Shown: piece by piece, positions 1 through 8,795 of the stretch
Layout of the letters: each line of letters begins with the position of its first letter
How positions within the stretch are numbered: position 1 is the stretch's first letter
Assembly (NCBI RefSeq): GCF_030160295.1
Contig: NZ_BSOB01000005.1
Location: forward strand, 248,001-312,000
Length of the DNA: 64,000 bases
DNA from: Dyella acidisoli
GTDB lineage: Bacteria > Pseudomonadota > Gammaproteobacteria > Xanthomonadales > Rhodanobacteraceae
Reading direction: 5' to 3'
Notes under the pieces: generated by a model
What the model was told of the DNA's origin: nothing
What the model saw: only the letters and a program-made list of their open reading frames with translations
The model's database searches: none
Translations under genes and position numbers: made by a program

Positions 1-1
1 C

Positions 2-784
2 ATTGAACATATCGATCTACGGCCAGGCGATGGTCTTACTCTGTTTCTTTCACGCAGCAAGACCGATCGCGACAATAATGGCCAGTCGTTCAAAGTACCT
101 GCATTGTCGCGATGGTGTCCAGTCGACGCCACGCAAGCCTGGATAGTAGCGTCGGGGCGAGCAGAAGGCCCACTATTCTCCCGCATCAACCGCTGGGGAG
201 CGTTGAGCGACGCCCCCCTAGACGTCGATAGCATCGTACCTATCCTACGACGCGCCTTTGCTCATGCTGGCCTGGGGCAAGCGGACGCGTACAGCGGTCA
301 TTCCCTGCGCCGGGGTTTTGCCAACTGGGCCAATGCCAACGGCTGGGATATCAAGAGCCTGATGGCGTATGTCGGATGGCGTAAGGTCGACACGGTCATG
401 CGTTACGTGGACGCCAGCATGCCGTTTATGCCGGCCAGTACTGACGCACGTTCACCACAACTAACTGTGACATCCACGCCCTCCCCAAATGCCACGATGC
501 CCCAGGTGGATCTCGTGGCGCAATTTTCGCTGACTTCCTATACCAATAGTCTGCGTCAGCGCGCTAAGGCTCGAAAACTAATCGAGGAGGCTTGTCTAGC
601 GCGACACCGCGCACAGCGCGCGGACACGGACGGTTATCGCTTTCACATTCAGATCCCCGACGACGCCGAATTTGAGGAAGCGATTGCGACTGTTCTTGAC
701 GACATGTATCGCATCGCCAACAACCATGGCTGCTACCTTGAGGCCACGATAAGCGAAAAGAAAGGCAGTCGCAGCTGGGAATAG
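2..784 (+). CDS. Tyrosine recombinase (TnpI-like), 5' end outside window
   Basis: The reading frame is open from base 2, so the N-terminal part lies outside the window. The C-terminal catalytic domain is clear: GHSLRRG gives the H-x-x-R motif near base 299, VGW gives the H/W position (Trp here), and RYVDA supplies the nucleophile Tyr (codon 404-406). About 120 further residues follow the Tyr, an extended tail of unknown role. The stop at 782-784 is 18 bases before a Tn3-family transposase on the same strand. This order matches Tn3-family elements that resolve cointegrates with a tyrosine recombinase (TnpI of Tn4430/Tn5401) rather than a serine resolvase. The role in resolution is inferred from position; a neighbouring integron or phage integrase is less likely. 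Confidence 0.85.
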   Translation: MEHIDLRPGDGLTLFLSRSKTDRDNNGQSFKVPALSRWCPVDATQAWIVASGRAEGPLFSRINRWGALSDAPLDVDSIVPILRRAFAHAGLGQADAYSGHSLRRGFANWANANGWDIKSLMAYVGWRKVDTVMRYVDASMPFMPASTDARSPQLTVTSTPSPNATMPQVDLVAQFSLTSYTNSLRQRAKARKLIEEACLARHRAQRADTDGYRFHIQIPDDAEFEEAIATVLDDMYRIANNHGCYLEATISEKKGSRSWE

Positions 785-802
785 GTCAGGACAGACCCAT
801 CA

Positions 803-3800
803 ATGACGAAACTGGACGAAACTTCTTATCCTTACCTCAACCCGCAACCCTCAGACGCCGAAATCCAGAATCACTACACTGCCTCCCCGGACGAATGGTC
901 GTTCGTTCGGGAAGTAGCTCAAACGGCAGACGGACAGCTGGCCGCTTTATTCCATCTGAAACTCCATCAGCGGCTAGGTCGATTCATCGACCTGGTAACC
1001 GTACCGAACCTTATCCTGCAAAAAATCGCAGCGTCGGTCGGGGTGAACCGCATTCCAACGGTCACGGCGTTGCAGCAATACGATGCCTCATCGACCGGCC
1101 GCCGTCATTTGACTCGGATTCGCGACTACTGCGGCGTGCGGCCCTACGATGCCAACGTAACAACCTGGCTGACGACTGTGGCCGAGAAAGCCGCAGAATT
1201 GAAGAGCCGACTTCCCGACATCATCAACGTGCTGCTCGAGGAACTTGTTCACCACCGCTACGACCTACCTTCCTTCGATGCGCTGGATCGCATAGCCGCC
1301 ACAGCACGCGAGACCGTCCATGAAAGGTACTATCAGAATGTCGAGGGCCAGCTCACCTCCGAGCTGAAAGAGACGATCGATAGTTTATTGGAAACGCACA
1401 ACAGCCCGACTACCGGCTGGAACTCATTGAAACGCGAATCGCGTAAACCCACCAACAAGGAAGTACGGCAATATCTACAGCATGTGGTACGCCTGCGCGA
1501 ACTCTCAGCGCACATGCCGAAATTGTCGCTTCCCGTACCCAAGTATAAGTACTTCTGTGACTTGGCGGCCAGCTTGGATGCTAGTGAGCTGCGCCAACAA
1601 AAGGCGAGCAAGCGCTATACGCTTGCGGTCATCTATATTCGTTCGCGGTATGCAGGCACGCTCGACGATGCGGGCGAAATCTTCGTCAAATTAATGCGCG
1701 CGCTTGAGAATAATGCCACAGCGCAATTGATCGAACATCAGCTTGAGCATACGGAGCGGGCCGAGCGCCTAATTCTTCAGCTCAAAGATGTATTGGAAGC
1801 CTTCGTCCGTGACGGCTCCATCAAAACGCGCATTGAGGCTATCGAACACTGCCTTACTGAGCAACCCGACGAGCTTATCACTCAGTGCACTGAGCATCTG
1901 GCTTATGCGGGCAAGAACTATCTGCCTTTTCTCTTGCGTCCTTACGCAGTCCAGCGCCCAATCCTCATGAATTGCCTGGACATCATGAACCTCAAGAGTG
2001 CGAGTGACGATAAGGTCATGGAGCACATGATCGAGGCACTGAAGCGCTGTCGCTCCTCGAAAGGTGTACTTCTGAGTGCGGAGGCGCTGGGCATTGATCT
2101 GTCCTGCGACCTTGACTGGTTGAAGCCTCATTGGCGCAAACATGTCCTGGTCCAGTCAAAGGAGGGCGCAACCTCATTTCAGATCCATCGTAAGTATTTT
2201 GAACTCGCTGTCTTTACTCAGCTCAAGGAAGAAATCACGACGGGTGATGTATTCATTCCGGGTGGCGAGACCTACGATGATTTTCGTGAGCAGCTCGTCG
2301 ACGACACGACACTGGACCAGGAACTGGTTGAATTTGTGGAAATATCCGGCCTGCCGGCCACGGGCAAGGAGTTTGTCCGTATGCTCAAGGCTGAAATGCT
2401 TACCGTGAGCGAACGCGTCGACAGAAGTTTTCCAGATAACTCGGAGGCACGCATTGTCGATGGCATGATCGTACTGAGTAAGCTCAAAAGGACGCCTTTG
2501 GCGGATGCTATCAAGCGGCTGGATCTTGAGATCAGCGCCAGAATGGATCCAACGACGATCGTGGACGTCCTCGTGGAGGTCACCAAATGGCTTGGCGTTG
2601 AGAGACATTTCAAGCGACTAGCTGGCACCGAAGGACGAATCGACGATTTGCTTCGACGGGTGGTATTGACGTTGTTTTGTTATGGATGCAACGTTGGCCC
2701 AACGGATCTCGCTCGCTGCGTCAAAGATCTTTCTCGCAAACAGGCTGCATGGCTGAACCTGAAATACGTCAATGAGGAAACGTTGCTGCGAGTAATCAAT
2801 GATGTGATCAATGCGTACAACCAGCTGGATTTACCCATGTATTGGGGATCTGGCTTGTCAGCTTCCGGCGATGGTAAGAAATGGACCATGCGCGAAAACA
2901 CCATTATGAGCGAATATCACCTCCGTTATGGTGGCTATGGCGGTATCGGCTATTACATAGTCGCCGATACCTACATCGCGCTGTATTCGCGCTTTATTAC
3001 GTGCGGCTCCTACGAGGGGCACTACATCCTCGATGCCTGCATGGAAAACACTTCCGACATCCAGCCCAAGTATTTGCATGGAGACACCCATGCGCAGAAC
3101 TATGTGGCCTTCGGCCTGGCACCGTTTCTGGGCGCCAAGTTGATGCCGCGTATTCGCCGCTTCAAGGATCTCCATCTCTATCGACCCTCGCCAGGAAAGC
3201 GATACAAACATATCGACGCCCTGTTTGACCGAACCATAAAATGGGCGCTCATTGAACGGCATTACCGCGACATCCTGCGCTTCGCAGTCTCCATCAAGCT
3301 TGGGCGGATCAGTCCTTCAACGATTCTGCGTCGCTTTAACAATAAGAGTAGGAAAAACAAGATCCACGACGCCATGCAAGCACTAGGCGCTGCTTACCGT
3401 ACCATTTATATGTTGGAATACATTGAGGACCCGCAACTGCGAAGAGCCATCAGTGCGGCAACCAACAAGAGCGAGGCATTCAATCAATTCATCAAATGGG
3501 CATTTTTTGCAAACGAAGGCCTGATCGATGAGACAATTCGTCACGAGCAGCAAAAACTGATCCGCTATAACCATGTCGTGGCGAACATGATCATGTACCA
3601 CAACGTTCAGCAGATGCAGCGTGTGCTCGTGGAACTCAGGCAAGAAGGATGGGATATCACACCGGAAATGCTTGAGGCGCTCGGTCCATATCGGACCCAG
3701 CACATCAACCGCCTTGGACAGCATGACGTCGATACCGGTCGACCGATAGAGGCGCTACGAGCGGGTTCTCAGATCTCACTTGCCCGCGCGCTGGGCCACC

Positions 3801-3832
3801 AGCACCCGCGGCAAGAGGCTGCTCCGGCATAA
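803..3832 (+). CDS. tnpA: Tn3-family transposase TnpA
   Basis: This 1009-residue protein has the usual length for Tn3-family TnpA and appears intact. It would catalyse replicative transposition by binding the 38-50 bp terminal repeats. The DDE triad is visible: Asp690 in SASGDGKKW, Asp761 in LHGDTHAQN and Glu891 in NKSEAFNQF. The motifs around them (GLAPFLGAKLMPRIRRFKD, and YNHVVANMIMYHN near the C terminus) are characteristic of the family. The start ATG at 803 lies shortly after the recombinase stop, so the two genes are probably cotranscribed. The stop is about 20 bases before the inner edge of the right inverted repeat. The left end of the element is outside the window. Confidence 0.95.
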   Translation: MTKLDETSYPYLNPQPSDAEIQNHYTASPDEWSFVREVAQTADGQLAALFHLKLHQRLGRFIDLVTVPNLILQKIAASVGVNRIPTVTALQQYDASSTGRRHLTRIRDYCGVRPYDANVTTWLTTVAEKAAELKSRLPDIINVLLEELVHHRYDLPSFDALDRIAATARETVHERYYQNVEGQLTSELKETIDSLLETHNSPTTGWNSLKRESRKPTNKEVRQYLQHVVRLRELSAHMPKLSLPVPKYKYFCDLAASLDASELRQQKASKRYTLAVIYIRSRYAGTLDDAGEIFVKLMRALENNATAQLIEHQLEHTERAERLILQLKDVLEAFVRDGSIKTRIEAIEHCLTEQPDELITQCTEHLAYAGKNYLPFLLRPYAVQRPILMNCLDIMNLKSASDDKVMEHMIEALKRCRSSKGVLLSAEALGIDLSCDLDWLKPHWRKHVLVQSKEGATSFQIHRKYFELAVFTQLKEEITTGDVFIPGGETYDDFREQLVDDTTLDQELVEFVEISGLPATGKEFVRMLKAEMLTVSERVDRSFPDNSEARIVDGMIVLSKLKRTPLADAIKRLDLEISARMDPTTIVDVLVEVTKWLGVERHFKRLAGTEGRIDDLLRRVVLTLFCYGCNVGPTDLARCVKDLSRKQAAWLNLKYVNEETLLRVINDVINAYNQLDLPMYWGSGLSASGDGKKWTMRENTIMSEYHLRYGGYGGIGYYIVADTYIALYSRFITCGSYEGHYILDACMENTSDIQPKYLHGDTHAQNYVAFGLAPFLGAKLMPRIRRFKDLHLYRPSPGKRYKHIDALFDRTIKWALIERHYRDILRFAVSIKLGRISPSTILRRFNNKSRKNKIHDAMQALGAAYRTIYMLEYIEDPQLRRAISAATNKSEAFNQFIKWAFFANEGLIDETIRHEQQKLIRYNHVVANMIMYHNVQQMQRVLVELRQEGWDITPEMLEALGPYRTQHINRLGQHDVDTGRPIEALRAGSQISLARALGHQHPRQEAAPA

Positions 3833-3853
3833 TGAAATTATTTAAAACAATAA

Positions 3854-3899
3854 CTTAGGCGCCAAGTGAGCGTTTTCGGGCAAATCTCGGCCATCCCTC
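3854..3899 (-). repeat. Right terminal inverted repeat of the Tn3-family element
   Basis: On the plus strand the segment begins CTTAGGCGCC just after tnpA. Read from outside on the minus strand it begins GGGATGGCCGAGAT and continues through GCCCGAAAACGC to CCTAAG. This has the family layout: G-run outside, an A-rich core and TAAG at the inner end, and the GCCGAGAT block resembles IRs of the Tn4651/Tn5041 kind. Its outer edge coincides with the point where the RTX frame turns into unrelated residues. The exact outer base (3896-3899) is uncertain because the left IR is not in view. Confidence 0.7.
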
Positions 3900-4731
3900 T
3901 ATTTGGACTCAGGTGAATATCATCATTATTAGATTTAGCCACATAAATAGTATCGTTACCCGCACCTGTCCAAACAGTATCGTTACCACCCATGGCGGTA
4001 TTCGATGCACCAAGCACGATGGTGTCGTTGCCGCCGCCTATGGCCCCACCCTGCGAATCACCCTCAATGACGTCGTCACCTGAGCCAGCCACGATATAGT
4101 CGTTGCCACTACCAACATAAAACGTGTCATTGCCTGCACCTACGCTACCTATAAGTGCATCTGCCGCACTACCTGAACCATCCAGAGTGTCATCGCCGTC
4201 TTGAGCAATCAGCAAACTTGGCATGTAGTTACCCACGCCCAAGTGATAGCCGTTGCGCTTTGATGCCACCAGATCACTACCTCCACCGCTAGCTGCCACC
4301 TGAATATCAAGCGAGTCGACTGTCGCTGTGAAACCAGTAGCCCATGGGTTCAACGAAGTGTCGGTGATATACCTATTATTTAGTTCAGTGTCAGCCCAAT
4401 TAAGCTCACCTTCCAGAGCTTGAACAACAGTACCACTAACAGCAGGGGCATATTGCTGAATCTCTTGACTCGAAAGAGTATCATTAGCTCTGTCAATGGC
4501 ACTAACAATTTTATTATTTTTACCCCTATGATTCACCCAAGTGTTTTCATAACTGAAGGCAATAGATCTATTTGTTTGACCGCCTGTTTTTTGCGAAAAC
4601 TCTGAATAGATCGAGAGGGCTTCGGTATTCGTAACGTTTGATTTCGAAGTGTCAGTTGGCGCATAGAGACCGAATATTTCACTTTCCGCATACCGCCGTG
4701 TGGCTGCAGCCATTGTGTTGCCACCGTTCAT
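3900..4731 (-). pseudogene. RTX (calcium-binding repeat) protein fragment cut by the Tn3 element
   Basis: The frame codes for a fragment with four or five glycine/aspartate nonapeptide repeats (GDDTLDGSG, GAGNDTFYVGSGNDYI, GSGDDVIEGD, GGNDTIVLG, GAGNDTIYV). These are the Ca2+-binding beta-roll repeats of type I-secreted RTX proteins. The open frame runs on to 3838, but its last 20 or so residues are the transposon end, so the native C terminus and secretion signal are missing. The beginning (MAAATRRYAESEIFGLYAP) reads like the inside of a protein and overlaps a broken DUF417 gene on the other strand, so the N terminus is probably missing too. The stretch is visibly richer in A/T than its neighbours, suggesting acquired DNA. 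Residues 1-150 are otherwise not recognised. Confidence 0.7.
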
Positions 4732-5056
4732 CTTTTGGACGATTCCGGTCTTGGGGATTCACGGCACATCCATCCTGCTTGGCACCTCCGAGTGGACCTT
4801 TGGCTCACTACTGTTACTGGGCTTCTGGAACAAGAAGATGGGTGCGTTGGGCGCCCTCGGCTCCATCGCCACCTTCATCTCCACCGTGACGATCCTTCCG
4901 TTCGTACCCGATGGATGGGATGCCGGCGCCGGTGGTTTTCCCGCGATGGGGATGAACGCAGCCTTCCTTTTGAAGGATCTCGTTCTGCTGGTGGTCTCGG
5001 TCTACTTGCTCAGGGAAGACGTGATCCGCGCGTTGAACTTGCCGCGCAAGGATTAA
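4732..5056 (+). pseudogene. DUF417 (RclC/YkgB-type) membrane protein, N-terminally truncated
   Basis: From about HGTSILLGTSEWTF to the end (LREDVIRALNLPRKD) this is the C-terminal half of a DUF417 inner-membrane protein, the family of E. coli RclC (reactive chlorine resistance). Three hydrophobic segments remain: FGSLLLLGFWNKK, GALGSIATFISTVTI and FLLKDLVLLVVSVYLL. Family members are about 170-200 residues and here only about 105 are recognisable, so the first half has been lost. The frame stays open back to 4700 (GTG), but that part overlaps the RTX fragment and does not look like the family. A strong terminator follows at 5090. Probably not functional. Confidence 0.65.
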
Positions 5057-5089
5057 TGCAGCCGAGTCAGTTGCAAGGTCGCACAGAAT

Positions 5090-5117
5090 GGGAGGCCATC
5101 AGGCCTCCCTTTTTTTT
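5090..5117 (+). terminator. Rho-independent terminator after the DUF417 remnant
   Basis: An 8-bp perfect stem GGGAGGCC/GGCCTCCC with an ATCA loop is followed by eight T residues on the plus strand. Confidence 0.9.
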
Positions 5118-5151
5118 AACCAACATTGCGGTTGCTCCAGCTGGGTTGTTC

Positions 5152-5553
5152 TCAAGCATCGTCGACGACCGCCATCGCATCGACTTCGATCAGATAGTCG
5201 GGTGATAGGGCTGCTACTCCTACTAGAGTATCGACGGGCTTGTGATCCCCGAACAGCGTCACCCTGGCCGCTTCGATGATCGGCAAGTGTTCGTCCCGCT
5301 TGTAGTCGACGACGTAGATCGTAATTTTCGCTACGTGTTTGGGGGCGGCGCCGGCGGCTGCGAGAGCTCGGCCGAGGTTGGCGAACACCTGGCGAGCCTG
5401 CGTCGCTAAATCGCCTTGGCCAACGAGTTTACCGTGGATGTCTTCGGGCTCCTGGCCGGCGACGAATATCAGCCTGGTACCCGTCGCGACGACGACTTGA
5501 GTGTACGTCTGCGGAGTGGGCAGATCCTTGGGGTTGATGCATTCGAGCGCCAT
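5152..5553 (-). CDS. RidA/YjgF/UK114-family protein
   Basis: This 133-residue protein has the usual length and layout of the RidA family, trimeric cytosolic proteins of which the archetype hydrolyses reactive enamine/imine intermediates made by PLP enzymes. Family signatures include FVAGQEPED near the N terminus, QARQVFANLGRALAAAGA in the middle helix, VAKITIYVVD, and YLIEVDAMAVVD at the end. The position where archetypal RidA has its catalytic Arg (usually R-T/S-x-V-x-V) reads DTLVGVAAL here, so an Arg is not evident and the protein may belong to a subgroup without imine deaminase activity. It converges with the DUF417 remnant. Confidence 0.85.
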   Translation of the reverse strand: MALECINPKDLPTPQTYTQVVVATGTRLIFVAGQEPEDIHGKLVGQGDLATQARQVFANLGRALAAAGAAPKHVAKITIYVVDYKRDEHLPIIEAARVTLFGDHKPVDTLVGVAALSPDYLIEVDAMAVVDDA

Positions 5554-5589
5554 GGGTTTGCGGCCTTCTGTGCGATTGACAACGACCCG

Positions 5590-6018
5590 TTAGGCGCGTG
5601 TCTGTTCGATTCCATATCGTATGGCATCTTCGAGAACATCAACGTCTATATTTTTTAGTGCGCGGAATTTGATGCAATACCCCGTTACGCTCGCCTGACC
5701 GATCTTCTTTCCAAATTTCTCGGCCAAGTATTTTTTGTCTTTTATGCCCATGATGTAGACGGATATGCCTGTTGTATTTGCGCTCATGCCAATCTGATAG
5801 AAATCCTTGTTTTTTCCGTCGGCATACTTAATAGCCTGCACTCCGTAACCTATGTTCGGATTGGAAACCACCCGGCCGCTTTCGTCTTTTCCATCGAGAA
5901 ACCACAATTTACAGTCCGGCATGATTCCAAGAATGAGGCCATGAAGCTCTTGGAGGTCTTTTTGTTTTGCCTCTGGCTGGGCCGCGATATAGTCCTTGAT
6001 TTGGCTGCGTACGTTCAT
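5590..6018 (-). CDS. DUF1801-domain protein
   Basis: 142 residues from the ATG at 6018, chosen because GCAGGGA sits about 9 bases upstream and because DUF1801 proteins start close to this point; the frame is open further upstream without a good site. DUF1801 is a small alpha/beta fold (YdhG-like) of unknown biochemical function, often of stress or metal context. Typical features here are a helical start (IKDYIAAQPEAKQKDLQELHGLI), the central GYGVQAIKYADGKNKDFYQIGM strand region and the KFRALKNIDVDVLEDAIRYG C-terminal helix. It lies 36 bases upstream of the RidA-like gene on the same strand and may be cotranscribed with it. Confidence 0.75.
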   Translation of the reverse strand: MNVRSQIKDYIAAQPEAKQKDLQELHGLILGIMPDCKLWFLDGKDESGRVVSNPNIGYGVQAIKYADGKNKDFYQIGMSANTTGISVYIMGIKDKKYLAEKFGKKIGQASVTGYCIKFRALKNIDVDVLEDAIRYGIEQTRA

Positions 6019-6206
6019 ATGAAAATCCCTGCCTGGGGTCTGCTTAGCCAATCCTACTCCCGATAACACGGGCTAATCGTCCTTCAACAGCGAGCGTCCA
6101 TTCGACGCCGATATCGCCCAGCAGTTCTTCGAACACACCCACAGCGGCAGCACTAAGCGTAAGATCGGAGCCCTCGCGCACTTACTACAGTCTTGAGGGA
6201 GGTCTT

Positions 6207-6794
6207 ATGCCCCTTCTTCGTTACGCTGTTTCAGCAAGTTTGGTGGTGGTTGCTACCATCGCTACCGGCCTTCCCGCCCGTGCCTCGCAGGATGTGCCGA
6301 AACCGCAGCAGACACCTAACCTTTCTGGCGTACACGATTTCGACTTTTTCATCGGCAGTTGGCGCACACACAGCCGACGACTGAAATATCGTCTTGTCGG
6401 CAGCCACGACTGGGAGGAATTCGACGGCACGATCCGCTCGTTCAGTCTTATGGGTGGATTGGCGAATGTCGACGATACCGAGTTTGATACACCGGAAGGC
6501 GTCTACCGCGGCGTAGCGCCGCGTGCTTACGATCCGAAGACGGGATTGTGGGCCATCTGGTGGATTGATGGTCGCAATCCCCATGGTGCACTCGACCCGC
6601 CGGTCAAGGGGCGTTTCGTGCACGGCATCGGTACCTTCTACGCCAGCGATACACTGCGCGGCAAACCGATCAAGGTGCGCTTCATTTGGTCGCAGATCAC
6701 TCCCACCACTGCGCACTGGGAGCAGGCCTACTCGGGTGATGGCGGCAGAACTTGGGAAACCAACTGGATACAGGATGTGCGCCGGGTCAAGTGA
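6207..6794 (+). CDS. Exported DUF1579-like (lipocalin-fold) protein
   Basis: 195 residues with a Sec signal peptide (hydrophobic run LVVVATIATGLPARA, likely cleavage after ARA). The mature part has FDFFIGSWRTHSRR, the G-x-W signature seen near the N terminus of DUF1579 and other lipocalin-like beta-barrels, then alternating beta-strand segments and GGRTWETNWI at the end. Related proteins are periplasmic or extracytoplasmic with no established reaction. The start is supported by GGGAGG five bases upstream. It appears to be a single-gene unit. The family call rests on the pattern only and is moderate. Confidence 0.65.
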   Translation: MPLLRYAVSASLVVVATIATGLPARASQDVPKPQQTPNLSGVHDFDFFIGSWRTHSRRLKYRLVGSHDWEEFDGTIRSFSLMGGLANVDDTEFDTPEGVYRGVAPRAYDPKTGLWAIWWIDGRNPHGALDPPVKGRFVHGIGTFYASDTLRGKPIKVRFIWSQITPTTAHWEQAYSGDGGRTWETNWIQDVRRVK

Positions 6795-7224
6795 ACCCGA
6801 GCCTCGAGCCTAAAATCGAAGAGATCAGCAATCTCTTTCTACGCCAGGCTAAATGTGAAGTTGGGGGGATCAAGGCGGATTAACGCCAAGCAAATCCTGC
6901 AGTGCTACGTCCAGCTGATGTGCCGAAACGGGTTGTTCTTCGCCGTCCGCAGAGCTCATGAATTTCATGCCATTCAGAACGATGCCGAGGCCGCGCCGAA
7001 GACATGGCCGAGATGGCTGTTGTGATGGGCCGAACGTACTTCGGTGCGGATCACACTATGTTTCCGTGCGCGCGATCCATCGAGAGGATACCCCCGGGCC
7101 GCCGGCCACGCGTTCATCGCGCAACTGCGGCGGCGTCAGGGTTGTTATGCGCAGTTGCCCAACAAAAGATGCCCGCAATAAAACGTGTCAGGGACAATGT
7201 GAGCGCCGCGACGGAGCGGAGGGA
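6795..7224. other. Intergenic stretch without a convincing gene
   Basis: No frame here has a good start, ribosome site and protein-like composition. On the minus strand about 6886-7020 reads a short run ending in a stop (GLGIVLNGMKFMSSADGEE followed by a helical tail) that resembles the C terminus of a regulator, possibly TetR-like. No N-terminal part is attached, so it may be a decayed remnant. Confidence 0.4.
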
Positions 7225-8649
7225 TTATCCCGCCGCCATCAGCAAGGTCTTGGGTTCAAGGTACGCGCTCATGCCCCATCGACCCATCTCGCGGCCGAGC
7301 CCGGAATGCTTGAAACCACCGAACGGTGCGCGTGGTTCGTGGGCGAGTGTGTTGACGAGTACGCGGCCGGAGTCGATCTGGCGCGCCACGCGCTCGCATC
7401 GTTCGAGGCTTTTGCCTAGTACGACGGCGCTGAGGCCGTAGCGCGTATCATTGGCAATGGCGATGGCGTCGGCCTCGTCGTCGTAGGGAATAATCGTGAG
7501 CACGGGGCCGAAGATTTCCTCGCGCGCAATACGCATGCGGTTGTTCGCGCCGGTGAAGATCGTCGGCTTTACGAACCAGCCGACGCGCAGACCATCGGGC
7601 CGGCCCTCGCCGCCGGCGAGCACTTGTGCGCCCTCCTCGATGCCGAGGCGAATGTAGCTTTGTACGCGCTCCCACTGCTTCGCGCTGACCATCGGGCCGA
7701 TGTCGGTCGTAGCATCGCGCGGATCGCCGGACTTGACCTGTGCGACGGCCGCCTTCGCGACCTGCTCGAATTCCGCTAGCCGCTGCCGTGGCACTAGGAT
7801 ACGCGTGCCTGCGATGCAGGCCTGGCCGCTGTTGGCGAATCCCGCCTGCAGCACGAGCGGCATGATGGCGGCGAAGTCCGCGTCGTCAAGCACCACGGTC
7901 GGTGACTTGCCGCCCAGCTCCAGCGTTACGCGCTTCATCGTCTCAGCACCGGCGCCAACCAGATGCTGGCCGATCGCGGAGGACCCGGTGAATGAGATCT
8001 TGGCGATGTCGGGATGGCGCGCGATGGTTTCGCCAACCACGTCGCCACGGCCATTGACGATGTTGAACACGCCGTTGGGGAGACCCGCTTCGTGCAGCGC
8101 CTCGACGACGACCTGCGTCTGCATCGCACTCATTTCGCTGGGCTTGATGACAGCGGTGCAGCCGGCCGCCAGAGCCGTCGCCAGCTTGCTGCAGATGAAG
8201 CCGGCATCGCTGTTCCACGGCGTGATCAGGCCAGCGACGCCGACTGGCGTCAGGATCACCCGCGCGTTGCCGACTCGTTCCTCGAACTCGAAGGATCGCA
8301 GCGCGTCAATGGCTTGCATGATGACGTCGGCCGGATAGGTCGCCATCCAACGACCACGCGCGTGCGGCGCGCCGTATTCGGTGACGACGGCTTCCATCAG
8401 CGCATCCTCGCGCGCCGCGATGGCTTTATGCATGCGCTGAAGCGCATCGATGCGCTCCTCGCGCGTGGTGCGCGACCATGCTGAAAACGCCGCCTTCGCC
8501 GCGGCGATTGCGCGCTGCGCGTCCTGCTCGTCGCCCAGCCGAACCTGGCCGATGACTTCCTCGGTGCTGGGGTTGTGCAGATCAAACCATTCCTGGCCGT
8601 GTGGCACGACGAATTCGCCGTTGATGTAGATGTGTTCGATGCGTTGCAT
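7225..8649 (-). CDS. NAD(P)+-dependent aldehyde dehydrogenase family protein
   Basis: 474 residues, the normal ALDH-superfamily length, complete. Expected activity is oxidation of an aldehyde to the carboxylate; the substrate cannot be read from sequence. Catalytic residues are all present: Asn146 in TPWN, Lys169 in VIKPSE, the cofactor turn FTGSSAIG at about 220, general base Glu244 in LELGGK, and nucleophile Cys278 in NSGQACIAGTR. EEIFGPVL and PFGGFKHSGLGRE are the usual C-terminal motifs. AGAGGAAA lies about 7 bases before the ATG. The gene is divergent from a LysR regulator with a shared 146-bp region, the classical arrangement for a LysR-controlled target. Confidence 0.93.
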   Translation of the reverse strand: MQRIEHIYINGEFVVPHGQEWFDLHNPSTEEVIGQVRLGDEQDAQRAIAAAKAAFSAWSRTTREERIDALQRMHKAIAAREDALMEAVVTEYGAPHARGRWMATYPADVIMQAIDALRSFEFEERVGNARVILTPVGVAGLITPWNSDAGFICSKLATALAAGCTAVIKPSEMSAMQTQVVVEALHEAGLPNGVFNIVNGRGDVVGETIARHPDIAKISFTGSSAIGQHLVGAGAETMKRVTLELGGKSPTVVLDDADFAAIMPLVLQAGFANSGQACIAGTRILVPRQRLAEFEQVAKAAVAQVKSGDPRDATTDIGPMVSAKQWERVQSYIRLGIEEGAQVLAGGEGRPDGLRVGWFVKPTIFTGANNRMRIAREEIFGPVLTIIPYDDEADAIAIANDTRYGLSAVVLGKSLERCERVARQIDSGRVLVNTLAHEPRAPFGGFKHSGLGREMGRWGMSAYLEPKTLLMAAG

Positions 8650-8746
8650 GTCGATTTCCTCTAGGAAAGTGAGGGTGCCCCGTCAAGCTGGGAGAGCCGG
8701 CACTGGGGGCGTTGCACAACGCAGTCTAGGGAGGGATCATTGTTCT

Positions 8747-8795
8747 GATAATCCGATTTATAGTGAATGGCATATTCCGAATATCAGGATAATCC
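8747..8795. promoter_or_regulatory. Candidate LysR operator/divergent promoter region
   Basis: A perfect 13-bp palindrome ATATTC-C-GAATAT lies at 8772-8784, between two direct copies of GATAATCC (8747-8754 and 8788-8795). The second copy directly abuts the LysR start codon. LysR regulators bind T-N11-A palindromes between divergent genes, so autoregulation plus control of the aldehyde dehydrogenase is a reasonable inference. Confidence 0.5.

Noticed and set aside
6070-6206. Short open stretch resembling the end of a dehydrogenase or transposase
   Set aside because: Only about 40 residues, no start and no secure similarity.
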